DNA of 64,000 bases, from assembly GCA_039566865.1 (NCBI GenBank), contig CM076948.1, positions 23,943,001 through 24,007,000 of the forward strand, in the 5' to 3' direction. The notes under the pieces are model-generated. The model saw nothing but the letters and a program-made list of their open reading frames with translations. It did no database searches and was not told where the DNA came from. This DNA comes from Aurelia coerulea (Eukaryota; Cnidaria; Scyphozoa; Semaeostomeae; Ulmaridae). Position 1 is the first letter of the stretch. The number at the start of each line of letters is the position of its first letter. The translations under genes and the position numbers were made by a program. Shown piece after piece: positions 34,346-45,205 of the stretch.

Positions 34346-34582
34346 AGGAATTGAGTCCATATAAATAGCTGAGCGTTAACGCTATGCTGACAAACTGCTG
34401 ACGGCCCTTTGTTATCGCACAATTGTGCTAAAGTCATTAGTAGTGGAGATCAAAGACTTCTTAATCCTTGCTAATGCAACGATTAAGAAGTCTTTAATCT
34501 CCACTACTAATGACTTTAGCACAATTGTGCGATAACAAAGGGCTGTCAGCAGTTTGTCAGCATAGCGGTAACGCTTAGCTAT
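34346..34582. mobile_element. Long-armed foldback related to the TTAA element at 16584
   Basis: Begins AGGAATTGAGTCCATATAAA after TTAA. Arms of ~93 bp (CGTTAACGCTATGCTGACAA.. to ..TTCTTAATC) pair almost perfectly around a ~14-base loop near 34470-34485. The right terminal TIR is missing, so it is either a truncated element or an inverted duplication of the right half of the 16584 type. Confidence 0.8.
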
Positions 34583-34613
34583 CCAAAAATAATTGGTTAA
34601 GGTGCCTCGCTAC

Positions 34614-35020
34614 CACGGGGGGGGGGGGGGGTTCTTCCATAGTAAAGGTACCTGGGGATGTGCCGCGAGCAAGGGTATACTTTTTCGGACTTCTAGTCTA
34701 GCCAAGGGTATCATTTTTTACCTTTTTGCAATTTTAGCCAGCAACGGTCTAGCCAAGGGTATCATTTTTGACAATATTGGTCTAGCGGACGATCATGACA
34801 TCATATTTGGCACAAATTTTGCAATATTGGTCGAGAAAATGGTCAAAATTGGTCTAGCCAAGGGTACCATTTTCGTAAAAATTGGTTCAAACAATGGTCA
34901 AATTGGTCTAGCCAAGGGTATCATTTTCGTAAAAATTAGTCTAGCCAACGGTACCCTTTTGAAGATGCTCGCGGCAGACCCCTACCCAAAATTTGGCCGA
35001 GAACCCCCCCCCCCCCCGTG
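34614..35020. mobile_element. hAT-like CACGGGG element, copy 2
   Basis: CACGGGGG..CCCCCGTG ends with exact TSD CTCGCTAC (34606-34613, 35021-35028). It contains more copies of the TCTAGCCAAGGGTA word than the other two elements (407 bp). The open frame across it is made of this repeat. Confidence 0.92.
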
Positions 35021-36402
35021 CTCGCTACTAATAAAACTTTCACAGTAATATTTACGTGGTGTCCTATCGCTCATGGTTTTTCGCATAAATTTATTCATCA
35101 ATCTTCATCGTCTAAAACTGATTCATACGTGAGAAAACATGAATTTGTATAGAAAAAATAGCAAAATAAGGCATAACATCTACCACATAGTCAGAAAATA
35201 TATGCATTCTATTCCTTGAAACATCGTAAGTGAACAATAACAATTCCGTTGCCCAAGTGAGGGTTTTATTTGACTTTGAGAATCTATTCATGATTTGAAA
35301 TGCATTGTCTTTCTTAATGGAGAATTCCTCAAAACAAGCTTCCATTAGACTTGTCCCAAGTCTATTTCGTCTAAAAATGTTTAATGGGAAAAGGGGAAAG
35401 TGAAGTTTGTTTCGTATTTCACTTTCAGACAGACTTATTACAGTTGACGAATTAGACTTGAGGCAGATCTAAGCTTCTATTGGCTTATCCCTAAAACTGC
35501 AAGTGCTTGCCCTAGTTTGATCAATGATTCAACAATTGGTAAAATAACATTTTCTTGGTAGAAGCATTTCTTCTAAATGATGTAGAAACTCTTAAAATGC
35601 CATTATGCTGGGCATCAATGCTGGGCATCAATGCTGGGCACCAAAAAATCTAAATCTACATGATTGTGAACAAGCCATTTTTAGTTGTTTCGGGGCATAT
35701 CAAGAAATAGGGCTTTCTGTTGATTCCTAATTTCAGAAGTAAATAATGCACCTGAACTTATGAGCAAAATCTTGAAAACTAAATTGAATCCTCGGTAAGA
35801 TAACGAATTAGAATTTTATAAATTGGTTGCATGGGTAATCCTGTACGATTTTTCAAACACAGGATACATTTCTCTGACTCACAAGCGCACTCAGAAGAAA
35901 TCTCTGGAATGTTCTTCATCCAATTCAAAAATTGAGGATCAAGCATTTGAATTATGAAATACAGAATATAAAATCACTTTGGCCTCTGCTCGGCTTCTCA
36001 GATCTACAGCAACAATTTCAGGCAGCAAATTGTAAGACTTATTCTCCTACGTTTAATATCTCGCATGCTGCACGTGTGACTTAGCCAACTAGGTTTCAGA
36101 GAATTATTTTATGCTGTTTGGTTCAAATTTTACTTTAGTTTAGATAATACGCGTATTGGCGTTGGGGACGCGCAACGTTTAGGCCCTAAAGTTTAGGGGG
36201 GCTTGGTATGGATCTTGCCTGATCGAATATGATGGTTTCATGGAGGTGAAACTGCCCGAACGGAGGCTTAAATATGATCAACTTTGCCTGATTAGAGGGG
36301 CTGTAAATATGATCAACTTTGCCTGATTAGAGGGGCTGCAGGCTGCAGCCCTCCCAGCCCCTATGCTTCCTACGCCCATGAATGAATACGAGCACATGAT
36401 TG
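35021..36402. other. Intergenic with small repeats
   Basis: A GCTGGGCATCAAT triple repeat lies near 35606-35640. A 34-bp direct duplication (TATGATCAACTTTGCCTGAT word) lies near 36275-36343. GGGGCTGG..CTTCCTACGCCC at 36335-36379 resembles one end of the 24652-type element. The minus frame at 35112-35345 has no recognised domain. Confidence 0.4.
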
Positions 36403-36714
36403 CAGTGGCGGATTTAGGGGGGGCAAGTGGGGGCAATTGCCCCCCCTTCACAATGAAAACTCAGCTTGGCGCCCCTCTTTTGGCGAGAAAAGCGCCCCTC
36501 TTCCTGACTCTAACGCATAATTTTTCAACTGTTTCGATTTAAATATGGGGGAAACATATAAATCAAGGCATTATTTAGCAGTAAATCAAAGAATTTTCTT
36601 TAAAAAGCGTCCAAAAAATTTTCGCGCGCCTTCGGCGCGCACAATTTCTCTCGCGTATTTGGCGCCCACTTTGCAAGTTGCCCCCCCTTCAACTTCGGGC
36701 TGGATCCGCCCCTG
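36403..36714. mobile_element. hAT-like CAGTGGCGGAT element, 312 bp
   Basis: CAGTGGCGGATTTAG pairs with CTGGATCCGCCCCTG. The 8-bp duplication CATGATTG is exact (36395-36402, 36715-36722). Contains GGGGGGCAA/TTGCCCCCCC words and GCGCGCC palindromes. Non-coding. Confidence 0.92.
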
Positions 36715-36722
36715 CATGATTG

Positions 36723-37842
36723 CTGACTAATATTCATTTATTACTTGGTTACCTCAACGAGACAAACCCGTCAAGAAAGTTCCAGGTCATGCAAAGCCAT
36801 CAAATCAATGTTATTTTGATAATTTCATAATGTGCTTATCCAAATAATTCATCATTTTATAAAACAACCTGCTAACAAACTTTAAGTGATTTACCGCTCC
36901 CTACCAACCCTTACCTTCACCAGCAACAAATTTCTAGCTTGGTCTGGCTCGGGTCTGGCTAGGCTGTAGATAAATGACCCAACTCAGTCGAGCTTCATAG
37001 AAGCGTTTTGCAAAGGAATTTCACGTCATCGTGAATCTCAGATGACATCTAATTTGAGACGGACTCTACACATCTCTACAAGCAACAAGGGATCGAGCAT
37101 TGTAAAATTGATAATAAGCCTCGATGCTTTATCTCCCCTTTCCTCTGTTCGAAACGAAAATACACCATCATGGGCGTTGACAAAATATTCCTGCCATGTC
37201 AGGCATTTGCGATCCTATTGAAATGATACCCACGCATTTTGGGAAAGATAAATCATTTTTATTGCAAATTATTTTGAGATATATCAAAGTGCAAGGAACA
37301 AAAAAAACACATTTGATAACGAGATTTTAAGTTGAAAGAGTTTGAAAGGATAGGAATGTGGAAAGAAAACATCGATGACTTGTCCAACTTTAGAGATTCG
37401 TAAATAAAACATGTGTCAAAGTTGTTGGATAAGCTCTGGCATGTGCCCAGGAGATAAAATTTCACTTATCAATAGGAAAAGCTTCGGTGTCGTAGCAGAT
37501 AAAAAGAATAAAGGCAAAACACGCCTTCGCACAGTAGATTGCGCCAGATAACATTTCCCACCCAAGAATTGAGGGATAACAGATATTCATGCTACTTTGA
37601 GGGTCTCACTGTTTAGCAAACTTACCGCAGAGCTGATGAAGTTTCAAAGCTGAGATATATCAGAAAGCAAAGCGTGTAAGTAATTCGATTTTAAATTCAT
37701 TCCCCTCTTGCGATTTAGACGGAGGAAGAGTGCAAATGAAGAGAAGTGAATATTCTCTCTTTTGTTTTCTTCGACTTTGGGCATTCAATTTCTGAATAAC
37801 ACCTAAGTATGTACGCAAATTGCAATGCTTGCTTGCTGCCTA
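36723..37842. other. Intergenic, 1.1 kb without recognised gene
   Basis: The minus frame at 37259-37465 shows no domain. No repeats identified. Confidence 0.35.
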
Positions 37843-38118
37843 CCAAGGGCAGATTGCAGACAAAGGACATTCTCTCAACCAGTAATTCAAAACAAACAAA
37901 GCCGCAAAACTTTCCCCGAAGCTAGTAGGGCAAACTCTCGCCTTGTGCAAGCGAAGGTGGTTTTTAAGAGAAGTCATGCGCTTATAATGAAAGAAGAAGG
38001 GCAAACAAATCTAAAGTTCTGTCAGGCGGATTTTGTTTGCAGTCTGCAGTCGCTAATCACTTTGGATTGAGGTGTCAAACAAACTGTTGCTATTGTATTA
38101 CAAAATCTTCCCTTTGTC
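37843..38118. mobile_element. Internally deleted Mutator-like foldback copy
   Basis: The left arm (CAGATTGCAGACAAAGGACA, CCAGTAATTCAAAACAAAC) and a short right arm (GTCGCTAATCACTTTGGATT, ACAAAATCTTCCCTTTGT) of the ~600-bp family are fused. Most of the centre is lost. Confidence 0.6.
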
Positions 38119-38164
38119 TTCTGCCTAGCTTCTGAGAATGGGGAATGCATATCAATATACTGCA

Positions 38165-38670
38165 GCCCGAGAAGGAGCAAAGATAGGGCCAGGTAAAAAA
38201 CTCGGAGATGTCGGAGATGTCGGAGCAAAGATTCTCCGACGTTTCTCAACTCCGACTTTTTTACTTGGCCCTATATGCTCCACTAAAAAAGTCGGACATG
38301 TCTTATCTCCGACGTTTCTCAACTCCGACTTTTTTACTTGGCCCTATATGCTCTACTAAAAAAGTCGGAGATGTCTTATCTCCGACTTTTCTCAACTCCG
38401 ACTTTTTTACTTGGCACTATATGCTCTACTAAAAAAGTCGGAGATGTCTTATCTCCGACTTTTCTCAACTCCGACTTTTTTACTTGGCCCTATATGCTCT
38501 ACTAAAAATGTCGGAGATGTCTTATCTCCGACTTTCCTCAACTCTGACTTTTTTACTTGGCCCTATATGCTCCACTAAAAAAGTCAGAAATGTCTTATCT
38601 CCGACGTTTCTCAACTCCGACTTTTTTACCTGGCCCTATATGCTCTACTAAAAAAGTCGGAGATGTCTTT
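38165..38670 (+). repeat. 73-bp hairpin-forming tandem repeat
   Basis: CTCAACT starts recur at 38245, 38318, 38391, 38464, 38537 and 38610, exactly 73 bp apart. Each unit has AAAAAGTCGGAGAT followed by ATCTCCGACTTTT, so each can fold into a stem, and TTGGCCCTATATGCTCTAC. The array is preceded by GGCCAGGTAAAAAACTCGGA and short GATGTCGGA iterations. A reversed relative lies at 40215-40376. Confidence 0.9.
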
Positions 38671-39315
38671 TATAATTAACAAGGGGTTGTTCACGAGTAA
38701 AAAAGCAATTGGGTGAAATTGACAGGTTTTTTTGTTTCATTTACAAATGAACGTAGATAGGCCTACCTAAGTTTATTACCTTTAAGAAACTCTATAAGAA
38801 ACTTTATAGCAAGAATTAGTTGAAAAACGTCATTTTTAGTAAGAGCAATCTGTAAAAGCAATAAAACAGACACTTTCTTTCATTTTATTTTTCACTTGTT
38901 CCTTGTATATACCCCCTAGTACCGACGCCGCTGAAACGATGCCCCGCCAAGGTAAAAGGATGACCCGCCAAGAAAATTTGTTTCCCCGCTAAGTTTGAGT
39001 CGCAACATTTCCCCGCCTTGTTTCTGTTATTTCCCCGTTGAAATGTTTGTTTCCCCGTCGAAAGTCATGGATAAAATTATCTATGTCAACGGGAAATTCT
39101 GATATTTGATAGTCTAGGATTCGACTGCAGGTGGCTTGAGCCACTTTTATATGCTTTCTTTTACTTACGATTTCTTTTTTTCTCGTTATTTTCTCGGTTC
39201 AAAGAACTATATTTACAGTCCACAATGAAGAGTGATAAATTAAGACAAAGTTACTGCAGATTTCAGAGCCTAGTTTCTTATAAAGATTGATTGAGTGTTG
39301 TGACAGCGAATGAAG
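38671..39315. other. Intergenic with repeat words
   Basis: CCCCGCCAAG / TTTCCCCG words recur several times at 38940-39060. TAAGAAACT words at 38785-38805 and TTTCTTATAAAG..GAGTGTTG at 39273-39301 resemble the ends of the CACTC element group. Confidence 0.4.
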
Positions 39316-40090
39316 ATTTCATTCCATTTCATTTCATTTCATTTTCATTTTAAAATTGTTTACCCAGGGTACAAATTCAGTATAAATACTGTTTTACAAT
39401 TGGCCCTGCAAAAAATTACTTACAAAATTAAAGAATTATATACTACAAAATTTACAATAAAAAGAGCGGAATACGTCAAAATTAAAGATATATAAATTTA
39501 CAGCGATACACCTCCATATATAAAAGGTTTATTTTTCATTGATTTTGGACTTGAAGGCATTGATTGAGGGAGCCATCTTTGTATCCAAATCAAGACTGTT
39601 CCAGAGACTGGCCCCACGATAAGCAAAGGATTTTTGGCCATTGCCAGTTCTCAACATGGGAATTGCAAGGTTTGTTTTAGAGTTTCTTAACTCTCTTGGA
39701 TGTACCTCGGACAATCTCACGAAGAGATCGCTAAGATATTGAGGTGCAAGAGAGTTAAGAGATTTGTAAACCATAGAACCTGTTTCTTTATTTATCAGCT
39801 TTTGTACAGATGGCCAACCAAGTCTCTGGAGCAAAGGAGCTGCAGATGCATCGAAAGGGCTATTTGTTACTATTCTGGCTGCTTTATTCTGTAATTTTTG
39901 AAGCACGTCTAGCTTTGAAGCACCACAAGAGCCCCAGACAGAACAACAGTAGCTGAAATGTGGCTCCGTGATTCTTCTATATAAATTTATCAAAGTGTCA
40001 GTTTGAACAAAATTTTTTGCATACTTCAATAGGCCAATAGCTCTGGAGATCTTCTTTTGAACCGCGCTTATATTCTTCTTTTGAACCGCG
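39316..40090 (-). mobile_element. 3' fragment of a non-LTR retrotransposon with internal codon repeat
   Basis: The minus frame from ~40090 to the stop at 39529 reads KKISRAIGLLKYAKNF, YRRITEPHFSYCCSVWG, LQKLQNKAARIV, VYKSLNSLAPQYLSDLF and FAYRGASLWNSL. These are the post-RT blocks of a LINE ORF2 protein. The 3' UTR ends in an AAATGAAATG-type tail at 39318-39350. Upstream, a 24-bp unit is repeated three times in frame, giving an ISAVQKKN peptide repeat. The RT catalytic core is absent. Related to, but distinct from, the fragment at 17721. Confidence 0.85.
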
Positions 40091-40214
40091 CTTATATTCT
40101 TCTTTTGAACCGCGCTTATATTTATACTTATATTTATATATAAAAGCGAACCGCGCTTTTGAACCGCGCTTATAGAATTTGAATTGTAGAGAATTATATA
40201 ATATGCAATCTCTG
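40091..40214. other. Short TTATA-rich junction
   Basis: TTTATACTTATATTTATATA and further GAACCGCGCTT words mark a rearranged junction between the retrotransposon fragment and the satellite fragment. Confidence 0.4.
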
Positions 40215-40376
40215 AACATCTCCGACTTTTTTAGTAGAGCATATAGGGCCAGGTACAAAAATCGGAGTTGAGAAACGTTGGAGACTCTTTGCTCCCGACA
40301 TCTCCGACATCTCCGACATCTCCGACATCTCCGACATCTCCGACATCTCCGAGTTTTTTACCTGGCCTCTTTGGCC
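40215..40376 (-). repeat. Reversed fragment of the 73-bp repeat with (GACATCTCC)n
   Basis: CTCCGACTTTTTTAGTAGAG and CATATAGGGCCAGGTA match the 38165 array in reverse. Six tandem GACATCTCC units follow at about 40297-40351, then TTTTTTACCTGGCC. Confidence 0.85.
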
Positions 40377-40560
40377 AGGAGATAGATAAATCAAATATCT
40401 TATGATGTAGCCTCATAGTCGTCAGAGGAAGAGTTGCAAGCAATTAAATTACAGGTTTGGGAAAAGATACAAATTCAGTTCATACATATTAACCCATTGA
40501 TGATTAAATACATAAATTCCCAGACAGTTCTTCAGATTTATTCTTTTCCTTTTGGCAAGT

Positions 40561-41154
40561 AACAAAGACAGATTTTGTAATACAATATCATGAGTTGGCT
40601 TTGTTGACACCTGAATTCAAAGCGATTAGCGATTGCCGACAAAGGAAATTCCCTCAACCAGTAATTCAAAACAAAACAAAGCCGCAAAATTTTTTCGGAA
40701 GGTAGCTAGTGCGCTTGTTGTGCATTCTAGAAATTGTTTTAAAAAGAAAACATGCGCATAGATCGAAAGAAGAAGGATATATCTACACATCTACCACGGG
40801 CATTTTAATTCTTTGGTTCAGAAGCTGAGCAGTAAGTGTTTTAATTATACCCACAAAATAAGAGAATTGAATCACCTCTCAATCGGCTTTTGAACGAAAC
40901 AAATTAAATGCCCGAGGCAGATGTGTAGATATATCCTTCTTCTTTCGATCTACGCTCATGTTTGCCCTTAAAAACAGTTTCTGGAATGCGCAACGAGTGA
41001 GCCAGCTACCTGGGTTTCAGAGAAACTTTACGGCTTTGTTTGTTTTGAATCACTGTTTGAGATAAATTCCTTTGTCTGCGATCGCTAATCGCTTTGAATT
41101 GCGGTGTCAATCAAAAGCAACTCATGCTATTGTCTTATAAAATCTGTCCTCGTT
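40561..41154. mobile_element. Mutator-like foldback family, full-length, no matching TSD
   Basis: AACAAAGACAGATTTTGTAA..AAAATCTGTCCTCGTT with both ~280-bp arms. The 9-bp flanks TTGGCAAGT and ATCCCATCC do not match, unlike the copies at 42688, 43821 and 50840. This suggests recombination between two copies. Confidence 0.8.
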
Positions 41155-41921
41155 ATCCCATCCACAAAAATCTATGCAGAACCAGCCCCTTTGATAAGAA
41201 AATTCCAAAAAAATACCCATCTGCCAGAATTAAATATAATAACAGACCCACATAAAGAAGTCCGCCCACATGAGCGGTGCGTCCAGTATCACCACCGCTA
41301 AAATCTTGAAATTTCACTGCGGGCTGTTTCCCGGTGATTGGAAATGCCGTTTCCCTTAAATTTCCCAAAGAAACTTGGCAGTTTCCTCTTAGTTTGTTTG
41401 CCGTGCACTTAACAGGAAAGAGAAAGTACCCCCCGGGCATTCGTTTTGCAGACCCAGAAAATTTAGGTCAGACTTTAAAAATTCATGCTGAGTGCAGTGG
41501 AGTACCAGCAATAAGAGTTTCTAAATGAAGGAATTTTTGTTTTAACTACTTCATAACATTGTTTTAAAATGAAAATAACCACCTTTTTACACGCTGTGAG
41601 TGTTTCAATACATAATTAAGCTAAAGATGCCGCAGCCAGCAAACTTTTCGCTATGTTGATTTGCATTTCAAAGAACTTTGATTGATCTGATTGGTCAATT
41701 TGTGTTGGGATGCAAAGGCTCATGGTCAATCATCTATCAAATGCTGTTAAAAAGGAAATTTAGTTCAAGCAGATTTTGTTCTATTGTTGGCGCTCAGATT
41801 TAATGCACAGACAGCAGTTCCTGGAAGGTATGTTTTCATAATGTCTCTTATTACTATGAAGACTGCATCATTTCACAAAACATTTGACTCAACGTTTAAA
41901 TGACCAGTTCCCTTGGGATCT
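41155..41921. other. Intergenic, no supported gene
   Basis: Overlapping frames occur on both strands (minus 41153-41440, plus 41334-41528). Neither has a recognisable domain nor clear splice context. Confidence 0.4.
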
Positions 41922-42274
41922 AACAAAGATAGGTTTTCCAGAAGCTGAGCAGTAAGTATTTTAATAACATCCAAAAAATAAGAGAATTGAATCGCCTCCC
42001 AATCGGCTTTTGAACCAAATAAATAAAATGCCCGAGGTAGATGTGTAGATATATCCTTCTTCATTTGATCTATTTTCATGTTTGCTCTTAAAAACAACTT
42101 ATGGAATGCACAACAAGCGAGCTAGCTACCTGGGTTTCAGAGAAACTTTTGCGGCTTTGCTTGTTTTGAAGTACTGGTTGAGGGAATTTCCTTTGTCTGC
42201 CATCGAAAATCGCTTTGGATTCGGGTGTCGACAAGAGCAACTCGTGCTATTGTCTTCCAAAATCTGTCCTTGTT
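41922..42274. mobile_element. Mutator-like foldback, left arm deleted
   Basis: AACAAAGATAGGTTTT runs straight into the central CCAGAAGCTGAGCAGTAAG, then an intact right arm ending AAAATCTGTCCTTGTT. Flanks do not match. Confidence 0.8.
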
Positions 42275-42600
42275 GCATGATACAATTGCTCTAGCAAGGA
42301 TATAAGTTTAAATGATGTTGCCTGATAAAAAGTTAATCTTATAATCATTTTTTCTGATTTCCAAGTCCTAGTATACTTCAAAATAATAAAAAACATAAAT
42401 TCTCATAAATTCAAAGCCATTTCAAGACTTCCAAATGTTTCTAAAATCAATTTGGTCCTTGCACAAATGCAAATGAAGACATTTTCGTGATCGGTATCCG
42501 TAATATAATCAAATGTTGATGATTTTTCAAATATTTTTACTTTTCTGGGTCATCCGGTTACACGGCATGTTTATGGTTTCCAACATAGACTAGTCAGATT

Positions 42601-42654
42601 TACCCTGGGTACCAGACTCTCTAACATATGTTAGAGAGGCTGGTACCCAGGGTA
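42601..42654. mobile_element. 54-bp TACCCTGGG miniature element
   Basis: The whole element is one near-perfect palindrome: TACCCTGGGTACCAGACTCT / AGGCTGGTACCCAGGGTA around CTAACATATGTTAG. The 9-bp duplication AGTCAGATT is exact (42592-42600, 42655-42663). It shows that little beyond the inverted ends was mobilised. Confidence 0.92.
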
Positions 42655-42687
42655 AGTCAGATTTAATGTAACCATATTTCAACGCTC

Positions 42688-43282
42688 AACAAGGGTAGAT
42701 TTTGTAAGACAATAGCATGAGTTGCTTTTGATTGACACCGCAATTCAAAGCGATTAATGATCGCAGACAAAGGAAATTTTCTCAACCAATAATTCAAAAC
42801 AAACAAAGCCGCAAAGGTTGCCATAAACCCAGGTAGCTAGCTCACTCGTTGTGCATTCTAGAAATTGTTTTTAAGAAGAAACATGAGCATGGATCGAAAG
42901 AAGAAGAATATATCTGCACATCTACCACGAGTATTTGGTTTAAAAGCCGATTGGGAGGTGATTCAATTCTCTTATATTTTTGGGTGTAATTAAAGCATTT
43001 ACTGCTCAGCTCCTGAACCAAAAAATAAAATGCCCGTGGTAGATGTGTAGATACGTTCTTCTTCTTTCGATCCATGCACATATTTGCTCTTAAAAACAAT
43101 TTCTGGAGTGCACAACGAGCGCGCTAGCAACCAGGGTTTCAGAGCAACTTTTGCGGCTTTCTTTGTTTCGGTTTTGAATAACTGGTTGAGAGAATTTCCT
43201 TTGTCTGCAATCGGTAATCGCTTTGAATTCAGGTGTCAACAATAGCAACGCATGCTATTGTCTTACAAAATCTGTCCTTGTT
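42688..43282. mobile_element. Mutator-like foldback family, full-length, TSD TCAACGCTC
   Basis: AACAAGGGTAGATTTTGTAA..AAAATCTGTCCTTGTT, 595 bp, arms ~280 bp and non-coding. The exact 9-bp TSD TCAACGCTC lies at 42679-42687 and 43283-43291. Conserved blocks include GCGATCGCAGACAAAGGAAA and ATATATCTACACATCTACC. Confidence 0.93.
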
Positions 43283-43578
43283 TCAACGCTCACAATATTC
43301 TTTTGTCAATACCATCACCAAGCCACCAAGCTTTCAGGTACCAGTATTCACCAAGCTTCCAAGTACAAGTAATAACGCACACTCTAACTAGAAAACAATT
43401 ATTAAATTGATAATGCAGTAGTTGCAGTTGTTCGAGATGACGTGTTGCATTTTACACTTCATGTTCAATACAGCAATACATCTATACAGAGTGAAATGAG
43501 CAACATCACACCAGAAAATACCAATTTAGAAACGATTTTGATCAAGATATCTTTTTTTCATAACTATCAAATATCATG

Positions 43579-43711
43579 TACAGAGTGTCGCAAAAAATCG
43601 TGCTCCGCTTGTGCGGCAACTTTGGAGGAGCAATATGTCTCCTATTTGATATACAGAAGGTGTCCCAAAAAATTGTGCCCCGTTTGTATGACTGCTGTGG
43701 AGGAGCTGTAG
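43579..43711 (+). mobile_element. Two tandem mariner-type end fragments
   Basis: CAGAGTGTCGCAAAAAATCG (43581) and CAGAAGGTGTCCCAAAAAAT (43654), each after TA and each followed by a related GTGGAGGAGC-type word. The second matches the reverse of 52730-52777. The CxxC-looking peptide they encode is an artefact. Confidence 0.6.
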
Positions 43712-43820
43712 CTTCAGTTATCTAGGTTTTTACACAATTGAATATGTCAGTCTCAAACGGAGGAGAGGCAAACAAATAAGTGGTTGCTTTGAAAGCACCA
43801 CTTGTTGTTCTCCAGCAATG

Positions 43821-44416
43821 AACAAGGACAGATCTTGCAAGACAATAGCATCAGCAGCTTTTGAATGACACCTCAATTCAAAGCGATTAGCAATCGCAGA
43901 CGAAGGAAATTCTCTCAACCAGTAAGGCAAAACAAGGAAAGCCGCGAAAGTTTCTCTGAAACTCAGGTAGCTAGCTCGCCCGTTGTGCATTCCAGAAATT
44001 GTTTTTAAGAGCAAACTTGAAGATAGATCGGAAGAACAAGGATATATCTTCACATCTGCCTCTGGTATTTAATTTTTTTGGCCCAGAAGCCGATTGGGAA
44101 GCCATTCAATTCTCTTATTTTTTCGGGTGTGATTAAAATATTTACTGCTCAGCTTCTGAACCAAAGAAATAAATTGCCCGAGGTAGATGTGTAGATATAT
44201 CCTTCTTCTTTTGACATATGCTCGTGTTTGCTCTAAACAGTTCCTGGAATGCACAATGAGCGTGATATAGCTACCTGGATTTCAAAGAAACTTTTGCGGT
44301 GTTTGTTTTGAATTATTGGTTGAGGGAATTTCCTTTGTCTGCGATCGCTAATTGCTTTGAATTGAGGTGTCAACAAAAGCAACTCATGCCATCGTGTTAC
44401 AAAATCTGTGCTTGTT
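43821..44416. mobile_element. Mutator-like foldback family, full-length, decayed TSD
   Basis: AACAAGGACAGATCTTGCAA..AAAATCTGTGCTTGTT, 596 bp. Flanks CCAGCAATG (43812-43820) and CTAGTAATG (44417-44425) differ only by two C/T transitions. Confidence 0.9.
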
Positions 44417-44657
44417 CTAGTAATGTCAAAATCAAGCAAATTGAAACAAAGTTGTGATATTGGCTAGCTGATCTTTCTCTTTGTTTGCTAAAATCTTCAG
44501 TCCTTCAACAAAGAAGAAACAGCGCTCGCTTTGCTCGTAGATCAACTTTATCAGTTGTGACAGATTTTTAATAGATTTGCACATAACAAAGAAACATTTC
44601 ACTGTTAGATACTGCCTCCCCAAATAAACGCCTCTCCTATCAAATGTCGTATCAACT

Positions 44658-44994
44658 CACGGGGGGGGGGGGGGTTCTTCCATAGTAAAGGTACCTGGGG
44701 ATGTTCCGCGAGCAAGGGTATACTTTTTCGAACTTCTAGTCTAGCCAAGGGTATACTTTTTTGCAACTTTGGCTAGCAACAGTCTAGCCAAGGGTAGCAT
44801 TTTTGACAATATTGGTCTAACGAACGGCCATGATATCATATTTGGCACAAATTTGACAATATTGGTCGAGGAAATGGTCAAAATTGGTCTAGCCAAGGGT
44901 ACCATTTTCGTAAAAATTAGTCTAGCCAACGGTACCCTTTTGAAGATGCTCGCGGCAGACCCCTACCCAAAATTTGGCCAAGAAGTCCCCCGTG
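44658..44994. mobile_element. hAT-like CACGGGG element, copy 3
   Basis: CACGGGGG start and CCCCCGTG end with exact TSD TATCAACT (44650-44657, 44995-45002). Interior as in the copies at 18727 and 34614, with several CTAGCCAAGGGTA words. Confidence 0.92.
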
Positions 44995-45205
44995 TATCAA
45001 CTATGCGAGATTTTAGGTAAACGCCACCGGCGTCTTTGAAAGGAAAAACGGCAGAGGGTAGGTGCAACACAACGTATAGTGACAATAATATTTTCAAATT
45101 TGATGGAAACTTGTTCGAAGATCTAGAAAAGCTGGAAATAATTTTCCATGTGATATCTGGTCCTTCTAAGGATTCATATAGATTAAATAAATAAAATGCT
45201 CTGTA

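Noticed and set aside
34593..35048. 151-codon frame with repeated IGLAKGxIF peptides
   Set aside because: It coincides exactly with the CACGGGG transposon and starts at a non-ATG codon; the peptide repeats are the CTAGCCAAGGGTA words.
43442..43711. Cysteine-pair (zinc-finger-like) peptide
   Set aside because: The CxxC pairs come from two tandem mariner-type ends (GTGTCGCAAAA and GTGTCCCAAAA); one-sided and unconserved.
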